Shown one piece after another: positions 50,825 through 63,455 of a stretch of DNA of 64,000 nucleotides. A program made the position numbers and the translations under genes. The stretch's first letter is position 1, and the number at the start of each line of letters is the position of its first letter. The notes beneath the pieces are model-generated. The model worked only from the letters and a program-made list of their open reading frames with translations, was not told the DNA's origin and made no database searches. This DNA is from Pyropia yezoensis (Eukaryota; Rhodophyta; Bangiophyceae; Bangiales; Bangiaceae), in contig CM020618.1 of the NCBI GenBank assembly GCA_009829735.1, positions 30,542,894 through 30,606,893 on the forward strand, in the 5' to 3' direction.

Positions 50825-52440
50825 TTCGGGGTGAGCGCGGTGGCGGGCGTGGCGCGCCATTGGCGTACGAGGGGTGAAAGAAGGACGAAGGGGTCAAGAC
50901 GAGAGAGAAAAATGGGGGGGGGGGGAACAGGAGGCGCGGGAAGAAGGAGAGTGTCAAGTCGAACGGGCAAAAGTCGGGTGGTGGGGGGGGGTGCCGGCGA
51001 GGCAGGACGTCCGGACAGGGACACCACCAAAGGTGCGTGTCCCACCACAGGTGCGTTGTGCATCGCAAGGCGGCTCCGGAGCTGTTGATCCACCAGGTCC
51101 AGACTGGAGCCGATCTGGTTTAGTCCGTAGCGTTACGATCCGTTCAAGTGGGTGGGCGAAGGCAACTGACATTGGTGCAGCTACACGTGTGATGCTCTTT
51201 TCTTTTTGCAGTACATATTACGCAGGATGCCACTGCAACCACCGCGGCCGACCTGCGACGGGGGGGGGCTGTGGTGGGGCCCCGGCGGCGACGCTGCCGA
51301 CCCGCGGAGGCCCCCCGCCAGCGGCCGATCAGGACGGTCGGTCGGTGCGGGGGGGTGGCCCCCGCCCGCCGCTCCCCCGGCCGGGGGGAACGGCGGCTTT
51401 GGTGGCCACGGCGGCCGGCGCGGGGACGCCAAGGGCGGTGGCGGCTCCGCGGGCGACGGCGGTCATGGAAAAAGAGGCGGCCGCCCAGGCTGGGGGGTCC
51501 ACGCATCACCCTCGCCAAGAACAAATCCACCAGCGAGTATTGGCAATGACAATGACAATGAGGAGGCGGCAGTCCGCGGACACCAGCTGATCTCTGGAGA
51601 GCGGTTCCCCCTCGAGGCGGGTCTGCGCAACGACAAGACGGGGAGGTGGCCCGCCGCCCATCCCGCGCGGGAGGTAGATATCGTATCATGATGACGGGGA
51701 TGATCCCCCCCCCCCGCCCCCAGTCCGCTGCAGTGTCCGGCGGGACAGGGAGCTCTGCCAGCGGGCCGGCCGCCAAGGGGCAGCCGCCGCCAGCAGCCGG
51801 CCCCGCGACGGCACGCGCTGCTGGCCCCCCCCCCCTCGTCCACAGGCAGATCTGCCGCACTGACGCGGGGTGTCGCCACCCCATCATGGATGATGGCAAA
51901 GGGCGGGGGGGGAGGGGGGGGGGGGGTGGCGGGGGAGGCGGCGGTGCGCCGTCTACACCCCCCCTCGCGGGTCGCGGCGCCCCCCTGTCGGGTCGCGGCG
52001 CCCACCGGTGGCGGCGGGTCGGGTGGCGGCTGTGCTCCGTCGGGCCCACCAGACCCCCGCCCCCGCCTCGGCGGAGAGGAGATCTCGAGAGGGGGGGTCA
52101 AGGGGCAGCGTCGCCGCTGCCGCGACCGTTGCGGCCGCCGGGGGGTCACACGCCCTGCCGCCGCCCGCTGCGGAGCTCCCCAGCCGACAGGGGCGGCGGA
52201 CCCCGTCGCACCCGCGGCGCGTGCGTCGCCCCCCAAAGAGCGCACATCGACACGGCCGCGCCCAGACACTACAACCTCCCGTCCCCCCCGTCCCCCACCC
52301 CCCCCCCTGCCGTGGCACCTGTCTTGCCCACTCCCACCCTCCCTAGCCGCTACACACCACCACCCCCTGTCATCGTCTTCCAAGCGCCCTCCCCACCTCG
52401 CAGCCCCTGCCCCCTGGACAAGAGCAGGCCAACAACAAGG
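50825..52440. other. Intergenic, with isolated splice-like sequence
   Basis: Both strands have Gly/Pro/Arg frames without recognisable domains. A strong 3' splice-site pattern (TTTTCTTTTTGCAG, ending at 51211) stands alone and might belong to an unrecognised exon. Confidence 0.35.
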
Positions 52441-53845
52441 ATGGGGCGCCCCCTGCGGCGCACCGCGGCAGCGGCGGCGGCGACGGCGGTGGCGGTGGTG
52501 GTGGCGGCGGCGTTGGTGGCTGGTGGGGTGGCCACCCCCGCCGCCGCGGCGGTGGCGGCCGACGGCGTCGTCCTGGCCGCCACCACCCACATTGGCGTGG
52601 ACGGCGCGCCCGCCCTGGCCGCCGCCGCCGTCGCCGTGGCGCGGCAGGCCGTGCCGGCCGGTCCGCCCGCCGGGTGCGTGTGCGCGTCGCCGACGCCGTC
52701 GGCGACGCGGTCGGCGGCGGCGGCGGCGCGGCCGACGCGGTCGCCACAGCCGTCGCCGACGCGGTCGGCGGCGGCGGCGGCGGGGCGGCCGACGCGGTCG
52801 CCCGCGCCGACGCCGACGCGGTCGGCGGCGCCGGCGGCGCGGCCGACGCGGTCGCCACAGCCGTCGCCGACGCGGTCGGCGGCGGCGGCGGCGGGGCGGC
52901 CGACGCGGTCGCCCGCGCCGACGCCGACGCGGTCGGCGGCACCGCCCTTGGGGGGCGGGGGGCGGCTGCCGCCGACGGCAGCCACCCAGGTCAATGTGCG
53001 TTGGCGGGGGCGAAGAAGAAGAGGGTGGTAGTGGGGCGGGGGTGTGAGGGGGGGAGGGTGAGGTGCGCGAGAGGGGGGAGGAGGGGGGAGGTGGGGGGGA
53101 CATTGGCTCGACGGGTGTGGAGGTGGTGCTGGGGTGTGGAGGTGGTGCTGGGGCGCGGTGGCGTGGCCGTCCTCGCTTGCGTGCTGGGGGGGGGGGGCGG
53201 GTGGGGGGGCGTGCGGCGGGCGGGGCTGCCCAGCAGATGGTGGCGTTGGGTGGCCGACTGACCATTGGATGGACCCACCGTGCGCTGGAACCCCGCCGCT
53301 GCGGCTGCTTTCCGACCGGCTGGTGAGGTGGTTGACTGCCTCTACCTGCCCCCTCCCCCTCCCCCCCCCGCCCCCCCCCTACGTCACCCTCTCACCCACC
53401 CACCCTCCCTCCTCCCTTTACCACCCCTTCCCCCCCCCCGCAGATTGAGCGGTGGGTGGTGGTGCTGCTCAACCGGGCGCGCGCCGCCCGGGAGCTCCCC
53501 CCCCTGTCCGTCTCCCGCCCCGCCGCCGCCCTCTCCCGCGCGCACGCGACGGCCATGGCCGCCGCCGACACGCTGGGCAGCCAAAACGTCACCGCCGCGC
53601 TGGGCGCGCTCGCCGCCGCGGCGGTTGCCGAGACGGTGGGCACCAGCTTTGTGCCGCGGGGGCCCCCCGGCGGGGCGGCCGCCGCGGCCGCCGCGCCGGC
53701 CGTTGCCGACGGGCTGGTGGGCTCCTGGCTGGCGTCGCCGGGCACCGCCGCGCTGGTCGTGGCAAACTACACGGCGGTGGGGTGTGGGGTGGCGTTTGCG
53801 GACGCCACCACCTACGCCTCGTGCCTCTACGCACGAGGCTTTTGA
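52441..53845 (+). CDS. Secreted CAP/SCP-domain protein, multi-exon
   Basis: The ATG at 52441 is followed by two Arg and a long Ala/Val hydrophobic stretch, a likely signal peptide (about residues 1-35). A short globular part (VVLAATTHIGVDGAPAL) and a Ser/Pro/Thr/Arg linker with a tandem repeat follow. The last intron is clear: CGGCTG/GTGAGG at 53322/53323 to CCCCGCAG/ATTGAG at 53443/53444, phase 0. It joins TPPLRLLSDRL to IERWVVVLLNRARAARELPP, the 'N-x-x-R-x-x-x-x-x-x-PL' start of the CAP fold. The rest has a helix with SRAHATAMAA, AETVGTSF, and GSWLASPGTAALVVANYTAV then GCGVAF at the end, with stop at 53843-53845. CAP proteins act extracellularly. The usual active-site-like His and Glu are only partly kept. 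At least one more intron lies between about 52990 and 53237, boundaries unresolved. Confidence 0.65.
52695..52940. repeat. Tandem repeat of about 102-108 bp in the CAP gene linker
   Basis: The segment with CGACGCGGTCGCCACAGCCG then GGGGCGGCCGACGCGGTCGC occurs at least twice in nearly identical form. In the gene frame it encodes PTRSPQPSPTRS- and PTRSPAPTPTRS-like units, suggesting a glycosylated extracellular linker; in another frame it gives ADAVAT/ADAVGG units. Confidence 0.7.
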
Positions 53846-55401
53846 GGGGCGTCACCGGGGGGGGGGGGGGGACTAAGACCTTCGGGAGGGGGGGGAGCGA
53901 GAGGGCCAGCCAGGCTTGACGCCGCCCTTAGGTACACCATGGAGAAGGCCATTGTAGACTCGACCGCGCGTGGCATCACGGCGGAGGGGGGATGATGGGA
54001 GGGAGAGGCCGTCGACTCGGAGATAGGAATCGTCCCGTACCGATACTGTACCGTACAGTACAGACCCGCTGGCGGAGGTCATTCAGGAATGATGTACTGT
54101 ACATATCGTGATCCACTCGGATCCTGCACACCGGCCTTGCAGGAGGCCAACCAAGTGGCCCCCAGCGAGCTGCGGTCGGGTTGCGTTCATTCGGCATTCC
54201 CCAGCCACCGGCCACCGATCTGCTAGGACAGCACAATCACAAGGACATGACGAAAACACCACGGGCGAGCGCGCCATTGGCTGCTGCCCAGCGTACCTGC
54301 ACGCGATTGGCCGACACATTACGCTGTCGCGACTTTTCCTTTTCTCGGATCATCCGAAAATGGGTAGAGAGCAAGATGATGGCCACAGCAGCTGTGGCTG
54401 CCTCATCGTGCGCGGCGTGCGCGTCGCCTTGCATTCCGCCCCTCCCTCGCTGCGACCTCTCCTCTCCTCTGGGCGACGTCTCCGTGCCGCGCCTCGGTCC
54501 CGCTCCTTCCACAGCGCGCCCACCCCCCCCCTCCGACCACCCACCCCGCACTCCATCATCACGGTGATCGTGCGCCCACGCGGCGACGCGTCGCGGCGGC
54601 GGCGGTCGCCGCCCCGGGAGGGCCCCCACGGACGGGTGACCCGCGCCGCGGGCGGGTTGCCGCCAACGCACGCCCTCCACCGCGTGGGAGTCCCACAGCC
54701 CGCAGCGCCGACCTGGGCGGAGCGGGCGTGTGTGCCCACCACGCCCTGCTGCGCCGAGGTGGCCGCGTCACCACCACCCCACCCCACTCCCCCCGTTCCC
54801 CCCTGCCCTTGCCCTGCACCCCTGTCGTTTGAGGGGCGCGTCACCGCCCAGCCCGACCCCCCCCCCCCCCCCTCACGACCACCCCCAGGCGCTGGTGGTG
54901 GTGGTGATGGTGGTGGTGGAGTGGGTGTGTTTTGGGGGGTGGCTTGGGGGCGGGGGAAGGGTGTTGGACACAGCTGTAGAGGGGGGGGTGGGTGGGTAGA
55001 GGGGGGTGGGTGGCTGTCCCTGCCAGCACCTCGCGAGGCTGCTCTGCCGTTCCGCCGTTCCCTCCCAGCCAAACGGCTCGGAGCGCGGCTGCAGACGGCG
55101 GCGGCGCGGCGCTCATCCCGCTCCCCCCCCCCATAGCACCTCCCTGCCTGCCACCACCACCTCCCCAACGTTTCCTCTCTCTCCCTCCCGCCCCCCCCCC
55201 ACTCCACAACTCGGGACCGCCGTGGCGGGTGCCGCTTTATGCCGTCGCCCTCTGTCGTGTACCACAGACGGGAATCCCCACCGGCGGTGGGTGCGGACTG
55301 GTAGGCAGGCAGGCAGGCGGGTGGCCAGGCGGGCGGGCGGGGCGGCCTCCTGCCAAGCCCCACCAGCGGCACAGCGTCGGGCTGCGGCAGCGGCGGCCGG
55401 C
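53846..55401. other. Intergenic
   Basis: No gene recognised. A short palindromic stretch (ACTGTACCGTACAGTACAG) is at about 54047-54065. GC drops at 54050-54450 and frames there are short. Confidence 0.4.
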
Positions 55402-57547
55402 ATGGCGCCGCCACCCCCACCCCCATCGGCAGCGGCAGCGGCGGCAGCGACGGCGGCGGCGGCAGCGGCAGCGACAGGGGGTGGCGGGGCGGCAACCTCC
55501 CCCCCCCCCCCCCCCCCTCGCCCACCCTCACGGACCTCCCCCCCGAGCTCCTCGACCTCATCCTCCGCCGCGTCGGCGCCCCCCTCCCCCCCCCCGAGGG
55601 GGCCTACACCCCCTCTGCGGTGGGGGTGGCGGCGGTCGCCGCCGCGGCTGCGACGTGCACCGCCCTGGCCGCCGCCGCCGCCCCCCTCACCGCCGCGGCG
55701 GTCGCGTGTGGCGGGTGCGGGGGGGTGCTCGGCCACCCGCGGGCGGCGGTGGCGCCGCCGCCGGGCGGCCGCCGGGGTGGGGGGGGGGGGTCCCGCTGGG
55801 CCGCCGGGGGGGGGGGGGGGGGGCCGTGCCCCCGGCGGGGGAGCCCGCTTTTGTGCGCCTCGCCGCCGACGGGGGTGGGGGTGGTGGCCGTCCCGGCGGC
55901 GGTGGCGGCAGCGGCAGCGGCGGCCGCCGCGGCGGCCGCAGCAACGGTGGCAACAATGGTAGCAGCGGCAGCGGCGGCAGCAGCGGCGGCGGCAGCGGCA
56001 AGACGCCGCCCGTTGTTGGCACGGTCGTCCGGGGGGTGGGGGTGCCGACGTGGGACATTTGGCGGGAGCTGGTCGTCTGGTCGCTGCTCCCCCCCGCCGC
56101 CGCCGCCGCCGGCCGCGCCGCCGCCGCCGCGGGCCGCGCCGCCACGGGGGTGGCGCTGCTGTGGTGTGGCGGCTGTGGGGGGTGGGTGGGCTTTATGGCT
56201 CCCCCGCCCGCCGCCGCCGCCGCCGCCGCCGCCCCCGCACCCGCCGCCGCCGCCGCCGCCGCCCCGCGGGGGGGGCGGCCGGGGGCGGCCGGGGGCAGGG
56301 GGGGCGACCGCTTCCTCGCAAAGGCCCACGTCGCGCTCGTCGACGGCCGAGGGCGGCGGCTGCCGCGGCTGCCGCCGCCGCCGCCGCGGCCGCGACGGCC
56401 GGCGGGCCACCACCCCGCGGTGCCGCTGTCGCCCGTGTCGCCCCCGCCGCCGGCCGCGTCACCGGCCGCGTCGCCGGCCGCGTCGCCGGCCGCGTCGCCG
56501 CCACCGCCGCTGCTGCTGCCGCCTCCGCTGGTGCTACCACCGGCGGCGGCGGCGGCGGCGGCGGCTGCGGCGGGGGCCGCATCCCGTGGCGGTGGCGGCG
56601 CCGGCGCCATCGCCGACGGCGGCAGCAACAGCGGCAGCGGCAGCAGCAGCGGCGGCAGCGGCAGCGGCGGCAGCGGCGGCAGCGGCGGCAGCGGCGGCAC
56701 CACCACCGCCACCCCCTCCCCGGGGTCGCCCCTCCCGCTGGGCACCCCCCCCTACCCCCCTGCCCCCGGTACGCCGGTGGCGGCAGACACCCGCCCCCCC
56801 TCCCCCCCCCCTGTGCCCCTCTGCTGCGCGACGTGTGGCGCGCCCGTGACCACCACCGCCGAGCTGCTGCCGTGGCAGCACGTCCTCGGCGGCACCTCCC
56901 TCAATGACCTCGACGCGTACATTGACTGGTCGCCGGGCTACACTCCCGGCGCCGCCAGAGGGGGGGGCGTCGCCGCGCCTGGAGCGGCGGCGGCCCCTGC
57001 TATCAACGGCGGCGGCGGCGGCGGCGGCGGGGGCGGCGGTGACGGTGGTGGTGTCCATGGCGCCCCCCTGCCAGCCCGTACGGGCGCCACCGCCGCCGTT
57101 GTCTATGCTCGGCGGCTGACGGGGATGGGCGCGGCGACGCCACCCCCCCCGCCACCCCCACCCCCCCCGTCGTCGTCCCGGTCCCCCTCCCCGCGCTCGC
57201 CGGCGTCATCCCCCGCCCGTCTGTCGCCTCTGGCAACGTCCCTGTCGTCGACGCCGCCGTCGTCGACGCGGTCGCCGCCGACACGGCCGCCGTCGACGGC
57301 GCCGCCGCCGCCGCCGTCGCCGCCGCCGTCGCCGCCGCCGTCGCCGCCGCCCCTCCGCGCCGGCCGCCTGGGCGTCGCGGACGTGGCGTGCGCCGGGTGT
57401 GGGGTGCCCCTCGGGTGGCGCTTTGGGGATTGGGGCGGCGGCGGCGGCAGCGGCGGCGGTGGCGGCGGCGGCGGCGGCGGGTACGACGTTGCACGCCGCT
57501 GGGCGCTCCTCCGCCAGCGGCTGACGCCAGACCCGCGGGCGCCGTGA
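55402..57547 (+). CDS. F-box protein with paired CxxC modules resembling CULT/beta-tent (cereblon-like) domain; two frame changes
   Basis: The ATG at 55402 starts a Pro/Ala stretch in frame 1. After the C-run at about 55500-55517, frame 3 gives LTDLPPELLDLILRRVGAPL, a good F-box (SKP1-binding) start, then CGGCGGVLGHP. After the G-run at about 55802-55822, frame 2 gives WDIWRELVVWSLLP, CGGCGGWVGFM, FLAKAHVALVDG, CCATCGAPVTTT, DWSPGYTPG and finally CAGCGVPLGWRFGDW...YDVARRWALLRQRL, ending at 57547. The pairs C-x2-CG...C-x2-CG-x-LGW and WSPGY fit the zinc-bound beta-tent of cereblon CULT domains (family pattern C-x2-C ... WFPGY ... C-x2-C-x2-HLGW-F). Two such modules may be present. An F-box links substrates to SCF ubiquitin ligases; the CULT-like part may recognise a ligand or substrate. 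Both frame changes lie in homopolymers. Confidence 0.55.
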
Positions 57548-58913
57548 CCCACTGGCGGCGGGGTCCCGTCATGCGGGGGGGCGTTTGAGGTGGACTGTAT
57601 GTACAGTGCATGCGTTCCTACATGGGGGTGGAGTGGGGAGAGGTGTACCTCTGCAGGGGAGGGGGTGTGCGGGGGGAGGCGATGGGCCAATCTGTGATGG
57701 CGCGGAGGCGAGGAGGGCCAACCTCCTCGCGCGAGGCGTGCCGAGTGCACACATTCCAAGCAACCGGCCGAGTCGGCAACAGACTGTCGAGTAGGGATGT
57801 ACAAAAAAAGTAAGGGAGAGCCTGTCTGGACGCCATGCCCAAGAAACGCGCCGCGGCTTGTCTGTACGAGAGGCCTCCCCCGCTCCAACCTCCCCCCCCG
57901 CCCTTCATCGTCTGCACATCAGGGAGACCCCATCCCGGGGATGGGATGGTCACAGGTTTGAATTTTTGGCGCGGGAGCCGCAGATCCCGCGTCTTCGGGT
58001 CCCGCCACACTCCCCCACCCCCCCCGGTGCAGCCGTTTCGCCCACCAACCCGTACAGTACAATCCACTCCGGGCAGGCCCGCCAACTATGTACACTGCAC
58101 AGAGTGGGACCCGCCGTGGCCGTTTTGTCTTGCCGCTCCCCCCCCCCCCCCCCAACAACACCGACACCGCCACAGTCCCCCCCCCCCCACCCGCGCGGCC
58201 GCCCGCCACCAGCCGCGTTGCCTGTGCGGCGGACGCCCGCCGCGTGGCGGGTACAGCCTTTTCCCCGTTCCCGCCCCCCACCTCCCCCCCCCTCGGGTGA
58301 GAGAGGGGCGGCGGGGGAGAGCGGCGGGAAAGGGGGCGACGGGAATGAGGGGAGGGGCGGCCGCGGCGCGGCCCGCCGTGGGACAGCCAGCCACCTTGAC
58401 CGCCTGGCGCGGACACACGGGATGGGGGGGGGCGGGGGCGCGCGCCGCGGCGGGTAGGCGGCGCTCCCGTCGCTGCTCCCCCCCTCCCCTCCTCTCCCCC
58501 TCCCTGCCTCCCTCCTTCCCCCCACCCCCCGCGAGGTGCGTTGGCAGGCCCGCAGGAGGAGAGGGGCGGGGCGACCTCGGGGTGCGTGCACGGCCCCCCC
58601 GTATGACGGCACTCCCCCGCTGCCCGCCCCGCCTGTCTGCCGTGTCGACGGGGGCGCGCGGTGCACGCCCTGCGGGTCGGGACGGTCCACCGCCACCATC
58701 GTCCTCTCCCCTGTCCCACACCCCGCCGGCATCCCCACCGTCACCCCCACCCCACACCCCCACTGCCCCTCCCCCTCCCCCTTCCCCCCGCCGGCTCCCT
58801 TTCTTCCTCCGCATCGACGGGGACACACTCCCACCGCGTCGGCCGTCCACCTCCACCCTCCCCACGCCCACCCACACCACCCACCCCCACCCCCCGCGAC
58901 GGCTCGCCGGCCC
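57548..58913. other. Intergenic
   Basis: GC-rich, with runs of C and G. No protein recognised on either strand. A CCCCGGGGATGGG-containing stretch at about 57930 is unremarkable. Confidence 0.4.
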
Positions 58914-61150
58914 ATGGCGGCGGTGCCACCACCCCCGGGGGGGTACCTCCCCCTCCATCCCCCCCCGCCCGTCGGCGGCGTGGCGTCGTTGACGGCGGCA
59001 CGCGCCGCCGCCGCCGCCACCACCACCTCCACCTCCACCGTCACCGCCTCCATCCCGTCCTACCCGTCCTTTGGCAGCGGCCACTCGTCATCGTCGTCGT
59101 CGCCGTCGTTGCCGCCGCCGTCGTCAATGGCGGCGGCGCCGCTCGCCCAGCCCGCCACCACCACCACCACCGCCGCCACCACCACCGCCACCACCACCAC
59201 CGCCACTGCCCTCGCACCGCCCCCTCCCGCTTCCGCAAACACCACCACCACCACCACCCCGGCCCACTACGACGCCACCCCCACCACCACCACCGCCACC
59301 TCCTCCTCGACGGCCCGCTTTGACGCCTCCTACGGCACGATGGGCGGCGGCGGCGGCGACGGCGGCGGTGGCTCCCTGACGGCAACAGAGTTTGCGTTTG
59401 CGCCGCCGCTCCCGCCGCCGTCGCCGCCGTCGTCGCCCCGCGGCGGCCGGCGGCGACCGCGGCGGCCGCGCCTGTGGCGGCCGGGCCACCGCGGTGGGAG
59501 GGGGGGCGGCGGCGGCGCCGGGCCGCCGCCGCCGCCACCCCCACCGGGGGTGGCCACCGCCGCAGCGGCGGCGGCCGCCGACGCCGCGTCGGCCGCGGCC
59601 GTTGCGGCCGCCCGCTTCCTGCCGCCGCCCCCAACGGCGGCGGCGGCCGCCGCCGCCACGACGGGGGGGAGGAGTACCGCGCCAGTGGTGGCGGGGGGGT
59701 GCGGGGAAACGGCCGCCCCCCCCAGGACTCCCTGGCGGCAGTGGGGCACCCCCTCGAGAGGCGGCACGCCCCCTCCCCCCCCTCCATCACCCCCCCCCGG
59801 CGCGTCAGCCCCCCCCGGGGCCCCTCCCGCCTGCTCACCGCGGCGGCAGCAGCGGCGGCGGCGGCGGCGGCGGCCGCCGCCGCCGCCACCCCCCCTCCCT
59901 CCTCCACGGCGCCCCCCGCCGGCACCGCCGCCGCCGCCGACGCGGCGCGGCCGGCGGGGGCGCGGCGCACCCTCTCCGCCCTCTCCTGCTCGTCGGTGTC
60001 GCGCGCGTCGCGGATCCTCCGCGCCCTCGCCGCGGGCACCGTCGCCGCCACCGCCGAGCGCGACGCGGCGGCGGCGGAGCTGGCCGCCTGGCGTGCCGCC
60101 GCCGCGGGGGTGACGCTCGGCGGCGGCGGGGGGGGGGGGGGCTCGCGCCGCCTGTCCACCCCGTCCGCGGCCGACGCCGCCGCCGCCGCCGCGGCGGCGG
60201 TGGTGGCGGCGGCAGCAGCGGCGGCGGCGGCGGGGGCGCCGCCGCGTTGCGGGGCGGCAGCCGCGGCGGCCGCCGCCACCGCCGCCGCCGCCGAGGCAAC
60301 GGCAGCCGCGGCCGCGGCCGCGGCCGCGGCCGCGGCGGCAACAGCAGCACCCGCAGTGAGGACGGCGGCGGCGACGGCGGCGGCGTCTGCGTCCCCCCCC
60401 GCGGGGGCGGCGCCGGCGGCTGGGCCGGGCGCCCCGACTGCGGCAGGCGGGTGGGGGGCGTGCCTCGGCCGCACCCTGTCGGGGTGGCGGCCGCGTGGGG
60501 CGGCGGGCGTGTTCCCACCCCCCGTCGGCGGCGGCGGCGGCGGTGGCGGTGGTGGTGGTGGTGGCGGTGGCGGCGGTGGTGGCGGTGGCGGCGGCGGCGG
60601 GCCGCCCCGCGACCGCCTGCCCGGCCGTGGCGGCCGTGGCAGCGTCGGCGGCGGCGTCGGCGGCGGCCACGGCGACGGTGGCCACGACGGCAGCGGCGGC
60701 GGTTGCAGAGGTGACAGCGGCGGGCGTGGGGGCGGCGGTAGCGTCTGGGCACGCGCCCGCAGGCGGTCGTGGGTGGCCGCCACCGACGGCGGCGGCGGCG
60801 GTGGGCGGCCGCCGACGGGCGCCGCCGGCGGGTGCGCCCACCACCACCCCCCGCCGCGGCCGCTGCTGCCGCGGCGGCGGGCCACGTCGGCGGTGGTGCC
60901 GCCCGTGGCGGCAGCGGCGGTGGCGGCGGCGGTGGCGGCGGCAGAGGCAGAGGCGACGGCGACGGCGGCGGGGGGGGGGAGGTGGCGGGGTGGCCGGGGG
61001 GGGGGGTCCGCCGCCGCCGCTGCTGCCGCGGGCGGCCGCGGGGGGGGGGGGGGATTGCCGGGGGGGGGGATCCCCGCCGCCGCCCCGCCGGGGGGGTGTG
61101 GGCACTGCGGCGGCGCCCGGGACGGCGGGGTGTGGCCGCCACCGCCCGCT

Positions 61151-61183
<33 letters not shown>

Positions 61184-62226
61184 GCCAGTGGCGGCCGCGG
61201 GGTGGTGAGTGCTCCTGCCGGCGGCTGGGCGGGCGGCGGCGTGCCGCTGCCGCCCCCGCTGCCGGCGCCGCTGCGGTCGCCGCGGCCACTGCCGCGGCGG
61301 TCGGCGGGGTCCCCCCCGCTGCGGCCGCCGCCGCCACTGGCGCTGCCCCACTCGCTGCACCATCACCCCCACCGCCGCCCGCACGGCCACGCGACGGCCC
61401 CATCCCCGTCCCCGGGCGGGCCGGGCGGCCGGGCGCCGCTGTCGCCCGCGGCCGTGCCGCAGGGCCCCCCCCCCCACGTCTGCCGCCGCCGCCGCCGCCG
61501 CTGCCGCCGGCCGCGACGGGCTGGCGGGGTGGCCGCCGCCGCCGCCGCCGCCGGCGGGCGCGCCGTGGGGGGGGGGCGCCGACTGGCACGCGGCGGTGGC
61601 GGCCGACGCTTCTGCGGCGGCCGCCGACGGCGTCGACGGCGTTGAGGCGGGGGCGTGCAAGGAGAATGGGGGCGCCGGGCCGCCGGCACGGCGGCCCCGG
61701 CGGCGGCGGTACGACGCCCCCGCCGTGGCGGCAGGCCAGACGGCGGCGGCGGCGGCGGCGGCGGCGGCCAAGGGGGGGGGGGGGCGGCCGGCGCGCCGGT
61801 GGGGTGGGCGCCTGTCGGCTCGGCGGCGGTGGCGTCCCCCCCGTCGGCGCCCCCGTCGGTCACCAGCGACGACGGCAGCGACGCCGACGCGGGGGACCTG
61901 GCCGCCCTGGCCGCCGCCGCCGCCGTCCTCCGGCGGCTGTCGACGGGCGGTCGCCTCAGCGGTGGGGGGGCGACCAGCGGCGGTGGTGGGGGTGGCGGCG
62001 GGTGTGGCGTTGGCGGCGGCAGGGAAGGAGGAGGGGGTGGGGGGGGGTGGGGGGGGACCTCCGCCTCCTCCGCGCTGCGCGGGAGGTGGTGGTGGCCGCC
62101 GCGGGGGGGGCGCCAGGGGGGGGGCGGGGGGGGAGGGCGGCGCCGGCGGGGGGGGGGGGGGGGGGGGGACTCCTCATCGACGCTGGTGACGTGTGGCGGG
62201 CGTCGGAGCTGGGCGGTGGGCGCTGA
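58914..62226 (+). CDS. Very long low-complexity protein, unknown function; frame uncertain
   Basis: The ATG at 58914 begins MAAVPPPPGGYLPLHPPPPV. The first 150 codons have Ser/Thr-rich sequence with aromatic residues (ASIPSYPSFGSGH, ARFDASYGTMGG, TATEFAFAPP) that look translated. Later islands in a second frame are ARRTLSALSCSSVSRASRIL followed by an Ala-rich helix (about 59960-60110), GACLGRTLSGWRPRG (about 60456), GGCGHCGGARDGGVWPPPP (about 61098) and PPSVTSDDGSDADAGDLAAL (about 61850). Between them are Ala, Gly and Pro runs encoded by CCG/GGC repeats, where frame cannot be followed. It may be one or two genes. The opposite strand is also open but gives only repeats. Confidence 0.35.
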
Positions 62227-62750
62227 CGGGGGGGGCGTGCGGGCGCAGGCGGCTTCCTGCTTGGCACGCCACGCGGTCCCTGTACAGTTGCGGGTGCGAG
62301 GCGGAAACAAAGGAAAAGAAACAACGCCCACAATGAATACGCGGCAGTGGGCACGTCCGTCCCCACCGGGGGCATGAACCAAACAATACCGAGGGGGGGG
62401 CGGGAAGGAGTGGAGTGGGGAGGGGAAGAGGCGACAGGCGGCCGCGCCACGGGTCATTCAAACTCACTGCGGCGAGGGGGGGAAGGAGCGGGGGGGGGGG
62501 ACGTGCATTCATTGTACCGGCCACGGGGGGGAGGGGAAGAGGCGGGAGCAGAAAGTGGCAAAAGGGGTGGGGCCGCGGCGGGCGACGGAACAGAGACGCG
62601 AGTCAGACACAGCGACGCGCGGCGGCAAAGGGAGGGGGGGGCGACGCGGCAGCAGCGGCGGCGGCACGAGAAGGGAAAGAGGTGGGGTGGGGGGGGGCGA
62701 CCGCCGACCAAAGGCCGGGCGGGGAGGACAGGACGGGGTCAGGGAGCATG
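62227..62750. other. Intergenic
   Basis: The region lies between the end of the long low-complexity gene and the next minus-strand gene. G-rich; no gene seen. Confidence 0.4.
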
Positions 62751-63005
62751 TCACGCTGCTGCTCCGGGTCGCATCGCCGTGGCGGGTGCCACCCCCTCCC
62801 CCCGCACCCTCGGCAGCGGCAAGACCCACCCCTCCCCTCGTTCCCCCATCTCCTCTGTTCCTGCCTCCCAACGGGCACGGCGGGTCGAAACGTACCTTGG
62901 GTCGAGACCCTCGAGGAGCTCCTCAATCATCACCTGTGACGCGACTGGCAGGGCGGCCGGCCCGCCACTGCCACCGCCCCCCCCGTCAAGCCCGCCGCTG
63001 CCGCC

Positions 63006-63053
<48 letters not shown>

Positions 63054-63420
63054 TCCGCCACCGCCGTCGCCACTGTCGCTGCCCAGGAGCGCCTCCATCT
63101 CATTGTGGGACAAGCTACCGCCGCCGCTGCTGCTGCCGCCACTGCGCACGCTCGCCGCGCCCGCCGCCGGCCGCGGCGGGCCCCGGCCGAGGGGCGCCGC
63201 CGGCGGCGGACCGCGGCCGAGCGGCGTCGCCGGCGGCGGGCCGCGGCCGAGGGGCGTCGCCGGCGGCGGGCCGCGGCCGAGGGGCGTTGCCGGCGGCGGG
63301 CCCCGGCCGAGGGGCGTTGCCGGAGGCGGACCCCGTGGGGCGGGCGTGCCAAAGCCAGTCGACAGCGTCGACGGCGGCCGCCACTCCCCTTCCCGGCGTC
63401 GTCCTCCCCTGCCAACGCCA

Positions 63421-63455
<35 letters not shown>

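Noticed and set aside
59041-61771. Minus-strand open frames of 700-800 codons opposite the 58.9-62.2 kb gene
   Set aside because: Only homopolymeric sequence. The high GC content and CCG repeats remove stop codons from all frames.
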